Shown piece after piece: positions 16,492 to 25,783 of a stretch of 64,000 nucleotides of DNA (the first letter of the stretch is position 1; the number at the start of each line of letters is the position of its first letter). Source of the stretch: Thalassobacillus devorans. Lineage in GTDB: Bacteria; Bacillota; Bacilli; Bacillales; Halobacillaceae. Location of the stretch: contig NZ_JAASRY010000001.1 of NCBI RefSeq assembly GCF_011761345.1, positions 682,001 to 746,000 on the forward strand, written 5' to 3'. Below the pieces are notes generated by a model. It ran no database searches, was not told the DNA's origin, and worked only from the letters and a program-made list of their open reading frames with translations. The position numbers and the translations under genes were made by a program.

Positions 16492-17763
16492 CTAGCACAT
16501 GGAGTCTTTCGGGTTTGGATTATTCAAGCCAAATATCGGACGAATGAAGAGGGCAAGGTAGCTTCCTGCTAATGCCATGATCATCCATACCCAGCCGTGG
16601 AGGCTGAAGGATGCTATACCACCGAAATAAGCACCGATGTTACAGCCAAATGCAAGTCGAGCGCCATAGCCCATCATCAAGCCGCCGAGAATGGAAGCGG
16701 TCGCGATGCCAGGCTTGATTTTTCCTGGCTTAAAGTTGCCTTGTGCGGCAGCTGCCATAAATGCCCCAAGGATGATACCAAAGTTCATAACACTTGTAGA
16801 ATCTGCGAGAACAGTGGTTTGCAGTGCTTCGGCATTGCCTTGCCAATAGCCCCAGCTTGATACATCCACACCAAAGATCATCAGGAATTTAGACCCCCAT
16901 AAAGCAAAGGCCGATGTGATTCCCCAGGGATTTCCACGAATAGTCAATGTCAGTGCGTTCAAAATAGCCAGTACTACAGCAGCTACTAATAGCGGCCATG
17001 CACCACGCCATAATTTTTTCCAGCCGGTTGTGGTAGCCAGCGGCTTCATATGCGGCGGGTTTTTCTTTCGGGCGAATTTTATGGTCAAGCCGTAAATTCC
17101 AAGGAAAATGAGCATCTGCAGTACCCAGCCGCCAAAATAGCCAAGGCCGGTTGATTCGGCTAAGGATATAGGCGGTAGGGAAGGTGTCTGTTCTGTCCAG
17201 AACATAAAATGGTAGGCACCTATGACAGAGCCAGCGATAAATCCGAGCAATGTCAGCAGCATAGAAGATTTTCCACCACCGACACTATACAAGGTTCCCG
17301 ATGCACACCCTGAACCCATCTGCATGCCAATTCCAAATAAGAAAGAACCAAAGATGACACTTATCCCGACTGGTGATACATAACCAGCTGGGTCAGTTCC
17401 TGTAAAACTGAAATTGGTAGCGAAAATGATAGCGAATAAGGTAGTTGCAACGGCCAACATTACCATATGAGCCTGTAAGCCTTGCACGTTACCGACAGAC
17501 AAGAGACGTCTGAACGCTGATGTGAAACCGAATCTGGCATGAAGCAATGCCAGCCCCAGCCCGATCCCGATTATGAATAGGATACCCTGAGTCCAGCCTG
17601 CTACTGCCACGGTTACACTCAGAAGGATGATAGATATCAATAAACCCGTAAATAAATACGGTTTTTGAACAGGGTTCAATGGCGAAACGATAGTTGTGGC
17701 TTGTTTACGCCAAGATGGAATGGCTGTTTGTTTTGGTTGCTGTTCTGCTGTTGTTTGAGCCAT
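16492..17763 (-). CDS. YeeE/YedE family membrane protein, TsuA-like thiosulfate/sulfur-species transporter
   Basis: 423 residues with about ten hydrophobic segments. The two half-repeats carry the family cysteines in GSGCASGTLYSVGGG (about 150-165) and FGCNIGAYFGG (about 378-388); in TsuA such cysteines line the path that relays thiosulfate. The N-terminal 35 residues are polar. It faces array III at its end, and its start follows AGGAGGTTTTATAA. No TusA-like gene is adjacent, but a sulfane-sulfur island lies at 56.9-61.5 kb, so a shared role in sulfur supply is plausible but inferred. Confidence 0.85.
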   Translation of the reverse strand: MAQTTAEQQPKQTAIPSWRKQATTIVSPLNPVQKPYLFTGLLISIILLSVTVAVAGWTQGILFIIGIGLGLALLHARFGFTSAFRRLLSVGNVQGLQAHMVMLAVATTLFAIIFATNFSFTGTDPAGYVSPVGISVIFGSFLFGIGMQMGSGCASGTLYSVGGGKSSMLLTLLGFIAGSVIGAYHFMFWTEQTPSLPPISLAESTGLGYFGGWVLQMLIFLGIYGLTIKFARKKNPPHMKPLATTTGWKKLWRGAWPLLVAAVVLAILNALTLTIRGNPWGITSAFALWGSKFLMIFGVDVSSWGYWQGNAEALQTTVLADSTSVMNFGIILGAFMAAAAQGNFKPGKIKPGIATASILGGLMMGYGARLAFGCNIGAYFGGIASFSLHGWVWMIMALAGSYLALFIRPIFGLNNPNPKDSMC

Positions 17764-17953
17764 TTATAAAACCTCCTAATTCCGATAGAAATAATGTGTT
17801 TTAGCAATTATATATCTTATGATGAAATGGATATTTTGTAAAGCCATTGACTTAGCAAGGGTAGATTAATAGGTGAATTTCCCTCAAGGTATTGCATAAA
17901 TATATTGTTTTATGTATATTTATAACTAACTTATTTTTCAGGGGGACCACTTA

Positions 17954-19348
17954 ATGGAAGCTAACAAGCAGACAACCTATCAAACAATCAATTCAGAAAC
18001 AAAAGAGGAAGCATTTTCATGGAAAAGTTTTAATAAATTTTTTATCCCTTCTTTAATTGGTATTCTTTTATTTCTCGCTCCGATTCCTTTTCAAGGCAAA
18101 GTAACGATCGGTGTGGGAATACTGGCAGAATCCGTCCAGGGATTCTTTGCTGATCAGATTCCCCTATTCATGACAATTCTGGTTACGTTATCGGCACTTG
18201 GGGCACTGGCGGTTAAAATGCTGCAGCCAGTGTGGGTAGAGAGGAGTCCATTACTAAAAAATCTGTTCGACGTTTCGATTTTCTGGACAGGGGTAAGAAT
18301 GATAGGGGCTGCTTTTGCGATCATGACAATGATGCAGCTGGGACCGGAATTCATCTGGTCCGACATCACAGGAGGAACTGTCCTTTATTCGTTAGTTCCC
18401 GTACTTACGACCTGGTTTTTATTTGCGGCGTTATTGATGCCGTTTTTGATGTCTTTCGGCTTGATGGATTTCATCGGTACCTTGCTGAGAAAAGTAATGC
18501 AGCCGGTGTTCAAGCTGCCGGGCCGCTCAGCGATTGATGCGACGGCATCGTGGATGGGTGCAGGACCGGTTGGTGTATTGATCACTACCCAGCAGTTTGA
18601 GCAGGGGTATTATACGAAGCGGGAAGCATCGGTGATTGCGACGAACTTCTCGATCGCATCGATTGCATTCAGCCTTGTTGTCATCACCTTCATCGGCTTA
18701 GAACAATATTTTGTTCCATTTTACTTAGTGGTGACAGTGGCCGTATTCATGGCTGCCATTATCGTACCAAGAATTCCACCGTTGTCACGAAAAAAAGATG
18801 AGTATGACGAAATAGCTGGAAAGCAGATTGAGGAATATGTACCGACTGGTAAATCCAGCTTCCGTTCTGGCCTGGATAAGGCGATGGAGCAGGTGGAAAA
18901 AGTTCCTTCCTATAAAAATGTGCTTTACAAAGGTTTTGCGAATGTCCTTGATATCTGGCTTGGTCTGATTCCGGTCGTTATGGGACTTGGAACGCTTGCC
19001 TTAGTATTAGCGGAATTCACACCAGTGTTCGTTTGGCTGTCCTATCCGCTCGTGCCTGTATTAGAGTGGATGCAGCTGCCGGAAGCGAGCGAAGCGGCTC
19101 CGGCTTTAATTGTAGGCTTTGCGGATATGTTCTTGCCGGCTGTTATCGGCAGTGGGATTGAAAGTGAACTGACCCGATTCGTGATCGCCGGAATTTCGAT
19201 TACCCAGTTGATTTATATGTCTGAAATCGGGGTATTGATATTGAAGTCGAAAATTCCGCTTAGCATCGGTGAAATGTTCGTTATCTTTTTACAGCGTACC
19301 ATCGTTACACTTCCGATTATCGTCCTATTCGCTCATTTGTTATTTTAA
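17954..19348 (+). CDS. yjiH: YjiH family membrane protein (nucleoside-recognition/gate domain)
   Basis: 464 residues with a polar N terminus of 27 residues and about ten membrane segments. The gate-domain motif is visible in MDFIGTLLRKVMQPVFKLPGRSAIDATASWMGAGPVG and again near FVIAGISITQLIYMSE; only the overall pattern, not a substrate, can be read. YjiH proteins are proposed transporters of unknown specificity. GGGGGACCACTTA precedes the ATG. It is divergent from the YeeE/YedE gene across a 190-base AT-rich region that must hold both promoters. Confidence 0.78.
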   Translation: MEANKQTTYQTINSETKEEAFSWKSFNKFFIPSLIGILLFLAPIPFQGKVTIGVGILAESVQGFFADQIPLFMTILVTLSALGALAVKMLQPVWVERSPLLKNLFDVSIFWTGVRMIGAAFAIMTMMQLGPEFIWSDITGGTVLYSLVPVLTTWFLFAALLMPFLMSFGLMDFIGTLLRKVMQPVFKLPGRSAIDATASWMGAGPVGVLITTQQFEQGYYTKREASVIATNFSIASIAFSLVVITFIGLEQYFVPFYLVVTVAVFMAAIIVPRIPPLSRKKDEYDEIAGKQIEEYVPTGKSSFRSGLDKAMEQVEKVPSYKNVLYKGFANVLDIWLGLIPVVMGLGTLALVLAEFTPVFVWLSYPLVPVLEWMQLPEASEAAPALIVGFADMFLPAVIGSGIESELTRFVIAGISITQLIYMSEIGVLILKSKIPLSIGEMFVIFLQRTIVTLPIIVLFAHLLF

Positions 19349-19494
19349 ATAGGACAGGGCATTTTAACAGGGAGGAAGACCCAGGGGATTGTGTGAATCG
19401 TGCTAATTTTTACACAAACTGCCCCTTATCGTTTGCGACTCAGAATCGACTGTACTAAAATAAGCGACACATGAAAAAAGAAAGGATGAATAAC

Positions 19495-19749
19495 TTGGCT
19501 GAACAAGAAAGTAAACGAGACTGGCAATTTAATTTTCTAATGAATAGTGGAAGAACGGTGACACAAGAAGTGGAACTGAGTGAAGAGCATACGGCAAAGG
19601 AAGCCTGTGAGTTCATTATGAAGCAATTGGAAAGAGGCATGTGGTGGTCACTGGATGATGACCTTGTCATCCGCACCGATCGTGTCGAAACATTCTTTGT
19701 CGGTGATTTGGAACGGGAAGAAGAGTTTTTGAATAAAGATGATGACTAA
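19495..19749 (+). CDS. Small conserved-looking hypothetical protein (84 aa)
   Basis: The TTG at 19495 is preceded by AAAGGATG; an upstream ATG at 19471 would contain that site in its coding region. The product is acidic with an ERGMWWSLDDDLVIRTDRVE core and a very acidic end, and has no membrane segment. It looks compact and folded but I do not recognise the family. It stands alone between the yjiH gene and a strong terminator. Confidence 0.6.
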   Translation: MAEQESKRDWQFNFLMNSGRTVTQEVELSEEHTAKEACEFIMKQLERGMWWSLDDDLVIRTDRVETFFVGDLEREEEFLNKDDD

Positions 19750-19757
19750 ATAACACA

Positions 19758-19800
19758 AACAGCGCCCGGCTTGTCTGATCAAGCCGGGCGCTGTTTTTTT
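19758..19800 (+). terminator. Rho-independent terminator, possibly bidirectional
   Basis: AACAGCGCCCGGCTT and AAGCCGGGCGCTGTT pair perfectly around a short loop, with T tract TTTTTTT on the plus strand. The 3D-domain gene ends opposite it. Confidence 0.9.
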
Positions 19801-19818
19801 ATGGTTAATAGCTGCTAA

Positions 19819-20310
19819 CTAATTTAATATGGTAACTTCTATTGTTTCGCGGCCAAACGCTTTGGCGTCCTGCAAATCAGCCATGAACAAGTCGATTCGG
19901 TTACCTTTGATGTCACCGCCGATATCTCCGGCTGTTGCTGTACCGTAGCCAGGAACATGTACAGTAGAGCCGATCGGGATGACATCAGGATCGACAGCGA
20001 TCACTTTCTTATTCGGGTTTGCGTTCAAATCGATACCGGTAGACGTGATGCCTGTACACCCTTCACAAGAAGCAGTATAGGCAGTGGCTTCAACGGTGAC
20101 TTTTTCCCCCGTGTCTTCATTTCGATTGTTAGAAGCTTGTACAGGTTTTTCCTGTTCAAAACGCTTCAACTGATCAGATTTATTCGTTAAAGCGATTTTC
20201 TTTTCGCTTGTTGCGTCCACATTTATCTCTGCTTGGGAATGAGTTGCGCTGACTATAATTATGCTGGCAATAAGGACAAGGACGACGCCAAATTTTCTCA
20301 GAAGATTCAA
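19819..20310 (-). CDS. Secreted 3D-domain protein (peptidoglycan-active, YocH-like)
   Basis: 163 residues. The TTG at 20310 is chosen because GAGGGGG lies just upstream; it yields a signal peptide with a basic n-region (LLRKF), a long hydrophobic core and ATHSQA before the mature part. The C-terminal 90 residues form a 3D domain (named for three aspartates): VTVEATAYTAS, STGIDLNANPNKKVIAVDPDVIPIG and RIDLFMADLQDAKAFG. The fold is shared with MltA-type lytic enzymes; there is no LysM or SH3 anchor. A WalR-like direct repeat lies 63 bases upstream of the start. Confidence 0.83.
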   Translation of the reverse strand: MNLLRKFGVVLVLIASIIIVSATHSQAEINVDATSEKKIALTNKSDQLKRFEQEKPVQASNNRNEDTGEKVTVEATAYTASCEGCTGITSTGIDLNANPNKKVIAVDPDVIPIGSTVHVPGYGTATAGDIGGDIKGNRIDLFMADLQDAKAFGRETIEVTILN

Positions 20311-20372
20311 CCAAATTGCCCCCTCTAAATGAACTACTTCGCTCATTGTAGCAGGTATGGTGGTACTTTAAC

Positions 20373-20389
20373 ACTACAAGGACACTACA
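20373..20389 (-). promoter_or_regulatory. WalR-like direct repeat upstream of the 3D-domain gene
   Basis: On the minus strand TGTAGT-N5-TGTAGT, an 11-base direct repeat. The WalR consensus is TGTWAH-N5-TGTWAH, so position five deviates (G for A) in both halves. WalR controls yocH-type genes in B. subtilis, which makes the match plausible. Confidence 0.42.
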
Positions 20390-20564
20390 GTTTGATTGCA
20401 AATAGATGACAAATTAAATTGTAAGCGATTACTTTGAAAATGCAAAAATTAACACGTTGAAAATGCTTTTCTAATTCTCTCGTTTGTTATAGAGTATAGG
20501 ATATGATTCTTTCTAGGAAATACATTATTACATCGCAGACGTACAATTAGAGGAGAGAAGAAAT

Positions 20565-21716
20565 ATGAAAAAAGTACCTTTACTCGCACGAATCATCATT
20601 GCAATTATCCTGGGGATTTTGATTGGTTCCTTCTCGCCGGAAGGTCTGATCGAGTTGTTTGCTACCTTTACCGGATTATTCGGTAACTTTTTAAGCTTTA
20701 TCATCCCATTGATTATTCTCGGATTCATCGCTCCCGGCATCGGATCCATTGGGAGAGGTGCAGGGAAGATGCTCGGTCTCACTACCGGTCTCGCTTATTC
20801 CTCCACCGTGGCCGCAGGTTTACTGGCATTTGTAGTGGCTGGCACACTTTATCCTGTGATGCTGCAAGGACAGACAGCCTCCCAGCTGGAAAACCCGGAG
20901 GAATCACTGGTGGAGGCCGCCTTTTCGGTGGATATGCCGCCCGTAATTGATGTAATGGGAGCATTAATTCTAGCTTTTGTTATCGGTCTCGGGATTTCCA
21001 GACTGAAAAGTGATGCCCTGCTGAATGTGATGGACGAGTTTCGAAGCATCATTCAATTGGTAATCGAAAAAGTGATCATCCCGCTTTTGCCATTTCATAT
21101 CTTTGGCATATTCGCCAATATGACTCATGCCGGACAAGTGCAGACGATACTAAATGTCTTTTGGAAAGTGTTCATCATGATCATCCTGCTTCATTTCGTC
21201 TATCTCGCCGCTGTTTATACACTGGCTGGATCCTTGCATAAAATGAACCCTGCCCGGATGCTCCGTACGATGCTGCCGGCCTATTTCACTGCCCTTGGGA
21301 CGCAATCGTCAGCAGCGACAATTCCGGTTACACTGGAACGCGTCAAACGAGTAGGTGTCCGGGAACGGGTGGCGGATTTCGGCATCCCGCTCCTTGCTAA
21401 TGTTCACCTGGCAGGAAGTACGATAACCATCACCAGCTGTGCGATGGCTGTCATGTACTTGCAGGGTCAGACAGCTGGTTTCGGATCGGTGGCACCGTTC
21501 ATTCTGATGCTCGGGGTGACAATGATTGCTGCTCCTGGGGTCCCAGGAGGGGCTGTGATGGCAGCGCTCGGCCTGCTGGAGTCGATGCTCGGGTTTGGTC
21601 CTGCCATGACGTCATTAATGATCGCCCTTTATCTTGCCCAGGATAGCTTTGGCACAGCAACGAATGTTACCGGTGACGGTGCCCTGACAACCATTGCCAA
21701 CCGATTTTCAAAATAA
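20565..21716 (+). CDS. Dicarboxylate/amino acid:cation symporter (DAACS/GltP type)
   Basis: 383 residues. Eight transmembrane helices with the re-entrant hairpin serine motif ALGTQSSAATIPVT (about 241-254), the second hairpin MIAAPGVPGGAV, and the final NVTGDGALTTIANRF with the conserved Asn/Asp pair that binds substrate and cation. Such carriers take up glutamate, aspartate or C4-dicarboxylates with Na+ or H+. It is short for the family (often 400-440), mostly in the N-terminal part. GAGGAGAG precedes the ATG. It is monocistronic. Confidence 0.88.
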   Translation: MKKVPLLARIIIAIILGILIGSFSPEGLIELFATFTGLFGNFLSFIIPLIILGFIAPGIGSIGRGAGKMLGLTTGLAYSSTVAAGLLAFVVAGTLYPVMLQGQTASQLENPEESLVEAAFSVDMPPVIDVMGALILAFVIGLGISRLKSDALLNVMDEFRSIIQLVIEKVIIPLLPFHIFGIFANMTHAGQVQTILNVFWKVFIMIILLHFVYLAAVYTLAGSLHKMNPARMLRTMLPAYFTALGTQSSAATIPVTLERVKRVGVRERVADFGIPLLANVHLAGSTITITSCAMAVMYLQGQTAGFGSVAPFILMLGVTMIAAPGVPGGAVMAALGLLESMLGFGPAMTSLMIALYLAQDSFGTATNVTGDGALTTIANRFSK

Positions 21717-21728
21717 TATCCTGTCATT

Positions 21729-21758
21729 CACGTCGGCCTCACGAGGCTGGCGTGTTTT
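21729..21758 (+). terminator. Terminator-like hairpin after the symporter gene
   Basis: CACG and GCCTC arms pair with GAGGC and CGTG with small bulges, followed by TTTT. Confidence 0.6.
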
Positions 21759-21846
21759 CTATGTAGCTGCCTTTCTTTCTATTAGCACACCTAGTATACT
21801 AGTAAAAAGTACACGCGTTTTTGAATGAAGTTAAGGGGGAGTACCA

Positions 21847-22713
21847 GTGAAAGAAAATAAAATTTTGCTCGTCGATGGAATGGCGCTATTATTCCGCGCT
21901 TTCTATGCAACTGCGATGAGCAACTACTATATGATAAACAGCAAAGGAATGCCTACCAATGCCGTCTATGGCTTTGTCAAACACCTGTTCACCGCTACAA
22001 AAAATTATGAACCGAGCCATGTCGTATGCTGCTGGGATATGGGCAGCACCACATTCCGAACGGAAATGTTTCCGGAATACAAGGCGAACCGCGGAGAGCC
22101 GCCAGTGGAACTGGTGCCGCAATTTGACCTGGTCAAAGAGGTCGTGGATTCCCTGGACATTCCGAATGTGGGGCTTGCCGGCTATGAAGCGGATGATTGT
22201 ATCGGCACTCTCGCATCCAAATACAGCGAACATTCCGAAGTGATTATCCTTACCGGAGACCAGGATATCCTTCAGCTCCTCAAGGATAACGTCACGGTCT
22301 CTTTATTGAAAAAAGGCTATGGCAATTATGCCGAATACCAGCATGAAACTTTTGTGAAGGAAAAAGGGATCACTCCAGCTCAAATGATTGATTTGAAAGC
22401 ATTGATGGGGGATTCCAGCGACAACTATCCAGGTGTAAAAGGAATCGGGGAAAAAACAGCATTAAAGCTGCTTACCGAGTATGAGACGATCGAAGGCATT
22501 CTTGATAACCTGCCGAAGCTGACCAAAGGCCAGCGGGCGAAAATCGAGAATGAATTGGAAATGCTCCACCTTTCCCGCAAGCTCGCGGCCATTTATTGCG
22601 GAGTGGATGTCGACTGTTCCCTGGATGATGCGATTCTCGAAATCAACCGGGAACGAATGATGGAAAAGTTCAACGAGCTGGAATTCAAACGCCTCGAATC
22701 ATTACTATCTTAA
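21847..22713 (+). CDS. ypcP: 5'-3' exonuclease, Pol I N-domain type (YpcP)
   Basis: 288 residues with a GTG start behind AAGGGGGA. It is a stand-alone FEN/5'-nuclease like the N-terminal domain of DNA polymerase I: ILLVDGMALLFRAFYA, the metal-binding CWDMG, YKANRGEPP, GYEADDCIGT, ILTGDQDILQL, and the helix-hairpin-helix MGDSSDNYPGVKGIGEKTA. Such proteins remove RNA primers and flaps; B. subtilis YpcP overlaps with Pol I in function. No polymerase domain follows: a terminator comes 13 bases later. Confidence 0.9.
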   Translation: MKENKILLVDGMALLFRAFYATAMSNYYMINSKGMPTNAVYGFVKHLFTATKNYEPSHVVCCWDMGSTTFRTEMFPEYKANRGEPPVELVPQFDLVKEVVDSLDIPNVGLAGYEADDCIGTLASKYSEHSEVIILTGDQDILQLLKDNVTVSLLKKGYGNYAEYQHETFVKEKGITPAQMIDLKALMGDSSDNYPGVKGIGEKTALKLLTEYETIEGILDNLPKLTKGQRAKIENELEMLHLSRKLAAIYCGVDVDCSLDDAILEINRERMMEKFNELEFKRLESLLS

Positions 22714-22726
22714 TAGATACCATTAG

Positions 22727-22755
22727 AGAGCACAGCCATCCGTGCTCTTTTTTTG
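22727..22755 (+). terminator. Rho-independent terminator after ypcP
   Basis: AGAGCAC pairs with GTGCTCT, followed by TTTTTT. Confidence 0.88.
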
Positions 22756-22769
22756 TTTTTGCCTAGGAA

Positions 22770-23100
22770 ATTATAGAATTTTCTTTTAGTTGGTAACTAT
22801 ACGTGGTGGGTCGAATCCAGCTCCGACGCACAGGACGTGCTAGTGCCGATGTCGCCACAGGACGTGGCGTTTACATCGGCCAGCGCCTACCCCCTCGAGG
22901 TCTTAAGTCAATCCTCTCTGTGATTAGAAAAACAAAGGCTTATCGCCAATGGGTTATGGCGAAAGCCTTTGTTTTTCTTATACTTTGAACCTTTATAAAC
23001 TTAATTGGTCTAAAAGTACAAAGACCGTCACGGCGAGGCTTGTCTTAAGCTTGTCGGGGGTAAGCAAGGCGCTTGCGCTTTTGTTTTTAAAAATCTACCA
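22770..23100. repeat. Compound inverted-repeat element containing a family C copy
   Basis: The gap between ypcP and the zinc-ribbon gene holds no gene. It contains the hairpin GCCGATGT...ACATCGGC (about 22844-22878), a block with GCGCCTACCCCC and GGTCTTAAG (about 22882-22910), the family C unit at 22923-23016 (ATTAGAAAAAC ... CTAAAAG with inner GGCGAAAGCC) and, inverted, CTTAAGC and GGGGGTAAGCAAGGCGC (about 23045-23076). The two flanks resemble each other in opposite orientation, like a small non-coding mobile element. Matches to the family C part lie at 57711-57806 and 5963-6019. Confidence 0.6.
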
Positions 23101-23210
23101 TCTATTCCCGAAATTATGTCGAAACATGCTATAATTGATAAAGTATGTTTGAGTTCCATATATTTACCAGTTTTCACACCTAGTATCTTTTAAAGAAGGG
23201 GAGTGAGCCC

Positions 23211-24422
23211 ATGATAGAATGCCCGAATTGCCAAAACGAAGTAAGTGAGGGCTCTCGTTTTTGTCCCAATTGTGGTACAAAGCTAGATGACGCTACACGT
23301 CTACATAATGACGAACTTTCAGCCACGGTAGCAAAAGAGACATCTTCTCGTACGGTACAGAGAGAGCCAAAAAAGAAGAAGTGGATCATGATATTGCTTC
23401 CCATGGTTGTTCTTCTGTTAGCTGGAGGTGGTGTCGGTTATACGTATGCGCACGAAAAGAATATCAATGAAGAAGTACTTAAGCTGAAGCGGGATGCAGA
23501 AGCATCTGCTCTGGAAGGCGAATACGATAAAGCCGAATCGCTCCTTGTGCAGGCTGTCGAAAAACGGGAAGATTTTTCCGTACTGAAAAAAGATTTGGCG
23601 TTCATCAAGGAAGCAAAGACCTTTGATGCCGAACTGGCAGACATCGAGGAGCAAATCCAAAAAGATGAACTGGAGAATGCGAGTGACCGCATCGATAACC
23701 TGCGCAGTGATGTCGATGCAAGTAACAGCAAGCTTGTTCCCGGTTTCCTGCCAAAACTGGATACCATGGAGTCACAGATAAAGATAAAACGGATCAATAG
23801 CGAGCTTGCTGAACTGTCGACCGTTGATCAGCTGGCAGCAAAATTATCTACGCTCTCCCGTTATAACTTAGAAGAAGCGACAAAGGTAAAAGCGAAGATT
23901 TTAGAAAAAATCGTTACCATTGCATCAAATAATGCGGAAAATCATATAGCGTCCAAAGAGTTCAGTAAAGCGATTGCCGCAGTAGACCATGCTCTCCAGT
24001 TTGCCGTCAATAATGAAAAACTGCTTCAGCTGAAAAAACGTATCCAGCAGGAGCAGGAAGCATTCGTCCAGGCACAGCGCGAACGGATTGAACGTGCGGC
24101 AGAAAAGGCAGCCCAGGAAGATCTGAAAAACCAGACAGCTGCTGTCGAAGTGAAAAATATCAAGGCGGAGCTCGATGACCTTGGTGACTTGACTGTTACC
24201 GGTGAAGTTGAAAGTGTCGCAACAAAAATCGTCAGTTCGGTCACACTGGAATTAGAAGTGCTGGATAGTGACGGCAACCCAATAGATGTAGAGGAAAACA
24301 CGGTTACCGTTTACCCGATGTATTTGAACCCGGGAGATACCGGTAAATTTGAAAAACAGTTTTTCGAAATTAATGAAGAAGTCGAAGTCAATGTCGACAA
24401 TATTGAATGGTATGTTGAGTAG
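23211..24422 (+). CDS. Zinc-ribbon membrane protein with coiled coil
   Basis: 403 residues. An N-terminal zinc ribbon (CPNCQN ... CPNCGTKL, about 4-24) is followed by a basic stretch and a transmembrane segment (WIMILLPMVVLLLAGGGVGY, about 62-81). The outer part is helical and acidic with repeated K/E-rich segments (about 85-310), and the last 90 residues look like an all-beta FxLYD-type domain (TVTGEVESVATKIVSSVTLE). This layout, zinc ribbon inside and stalk outside, is common in Firmicute envelope proteins of unknown function. The next gene, a membrane protease, follows 12 bases later, implying an operon. Confidence 0.75.
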   Translation: MIECPNCQNEVSEGSRFCPNCGTKLDDATRLHNDELSATVAKETSSRTVQREPKKKKWIMILLPMVVLLLAGGGVGYTYAHEKNINEEVLKLKRDAEASALEGEYDKAESLLVQAVEKREDFSVLKKDLAFIKEAKTFDAELADIEEQIQKDELENASDRIDNLRSDVDASNSKLVPGFLPKLDTMESQIKIKRINSELAELSTVDQLAAKLSTLSRYNLEEATKVKAKILEKIVTIASNNAENHIASKEFSKAIAAVDHALQFAVNNEKLLQLKKRIQQEQEAFVQAQRERIERAAEKAAQEDLKNQTAAVEVKNIKAELDDLGDLTVTGEVESVATKIVSSVTLELEVLDSDGNPIDVEENTVTVYPMYLNPGDTGKFEKQFFEINEEVEVNVDNIEWYVE

Positions 24423-24434
24423 GAGGGACGCAGC

Positions 24435-25574
24435 ATGAAGCGCAAATGGATGATCAGTATCATTTTATCAGTGATTATTGCAGGTGCAGGCGTCTCGGGA
24501 GTGCTATATCTCCAAGATATGATGCCGGCCAAATTGGAAGAAGCATCCGCGCTGGTTCAGACAAGCAATAATGACCAGGCAGATGAAGAACCAGTTACGA
24601 GGGAAGAGGAGGAAATCATTGAAGAATCGCAGGATAGGGTTTTTCAAATCACAGCTCCGAACGGGGAACAGGGTTCCGGATTCCTCTATAACGAAAAAGG
24701 GGATCTATTAACGAATGCCCATGTGGTGGCCAATACTCGTGAGGTTACAATTACGACGTCCGATTCAAAAGAATTATCCGGCGAAGTCATTGGCATCAGC
24801 ACCAATACCGATGTCGCAGTCGTCCGTGTTCCCGCTCTGAATGAAAATGCCCCTTTACCGCTTGAGCGGGAAAACAAGGCAGAAATGCTGGATAACGTGC
24901 TGGCACTGGGAAGCCCACTCGGGTTGCAGAATACTGTTACTACTGGTGAAATCACCGGGTTAGACCGGGAATTTGATATTGCCCCGTTTGAATATCGCGG
25001 GCTGTATCAGATTTCTGCCCCCATCCAGCCGGGTAACAGCGGCGGGCCGCTGATTGATGCAGAAACAGGTCACGTGATTGGGATCAATTCTGCGAAACTG
25101 GACAAAGAAGGAATCGGCTTCAGCATTCCGCTTCCCGATATTCTTGATCTTGTGGAAAGGTGGTCAGAATCTCCGATGGAAAGCCTGCCTGAAATCCAGG
25201 ACACTGTCGGCGGTCCTGGGGAAGGTTATAATACTACCCCTGTCGATCAGGCGACTTATATCGTGGAATATTTTTATGAGAGCATCAACCAGGGGGATTT
25301 CGTTACGGCCTACTCCCTGATTGGCAGCAGCTGGCAGGGAGATAATTCCTATGAAAACTTTCGCCAGGGGTACTCGAATACATTATCGGTAAAAGTAGAC
25401 GACTTGATCCCAAAGCAATCAGGAAAAAACGTACAGGTCACCGCCTTTATTACAGTGGAAGAAAACATAAGCGGCGAAGTGGAAATAAAGAAATATAAAC
25501 TCAACTACATCGTTGGCGTAGAAAATGATCAGATCAAGATTCTATCAGGTAAAGGCGAAGAGGTCTCTTCCTGA
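24435..25574 (+). CDS. Membrane-anchored HtrA/DegP-like serine protease without PDZ domain
   Basis: 379 residues. An N-terminal anchor (ISIILSVIIAGAGVSGVLYL, about 7-26) is followed by a trypsin-like domain (about 70-265) with catalytic His in LLTNAHVVA, Asp in STNTDVAVVRV and Ser in PIQPGNSGGPL. No PDZ domain follows. The C-terminal 110 residues (ATYIVEYFYESINQGDFVTAY) look like an NTF2-like fold as found at the end of TcaA-type proteins. The upstream gene is a zinc-ribbon membrane protein with a similar outward topology, so the pair may act in envelope quality control; that role is inference. Confidence 0.83.
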   Translation: MKRKWMISIILSVIIAGAGVSGVLYLQDMMPAKLEEASALVQTSNNDQADEEPVTREEEEIIEESQDRVFQITAPNGEQGSGFLYNEKGDLLTNAHVVANTREVTITTSDSKELSGEVIGISTNTDVAVVRVPALNENAPLPLERENKAEMLDNVLALGSPLGLQNTVTTGEITGLDREFDIAPFEYRGLYQISAPIQPGNSGGPLIDAETGHVIGINSAKLDKEGIGFSIPLPDILDLVERWSESPMESLPEIQDTVGGPGEGYNTTPVDQATYIVEYFYESINQGDFVTAYSLIGSSWQGDNSYENFRQGYSNTLSVKVDDLIPKQSGKNVQVTAFITVEENISGEVEIKKYKLNYIVGVENDQIKILSGKGEEVSS

Positions 25575-25576
25575 TC

Positions 25577-25609
25577 AAAACCCGGCAGGATTGCTCCCTG
25601 TCGGGTTTT
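25577..25609 (+). terminator. Rho-independent terminator after the protease gene
   Basis: AAAACCCGGCAGG pairs with CCCTGTCGGGTTTT across a 6-base loop. Confidence 0.85.
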
Positions 25610-25783
25610 GACGCTTTTGTGAATAATGACTTGTGAAAAGAGGAAGCCGGATGCCTTTGTCGAATACATACATGAATAATATTTTCTCTGAAAAAATGAA
25701 ACGAATGACACGATTCGTTCGTATTACAGAAAGTGCAAGGTATATCCATACAATCACGTATAAGGCAATTAAGGGGGAGTAAA

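Noticed and set aside
22803-23134. ORFs of about 61 residues in the gap after ypcP
   Set aside because: They lie in the repeat element and are not preceded by an SD.
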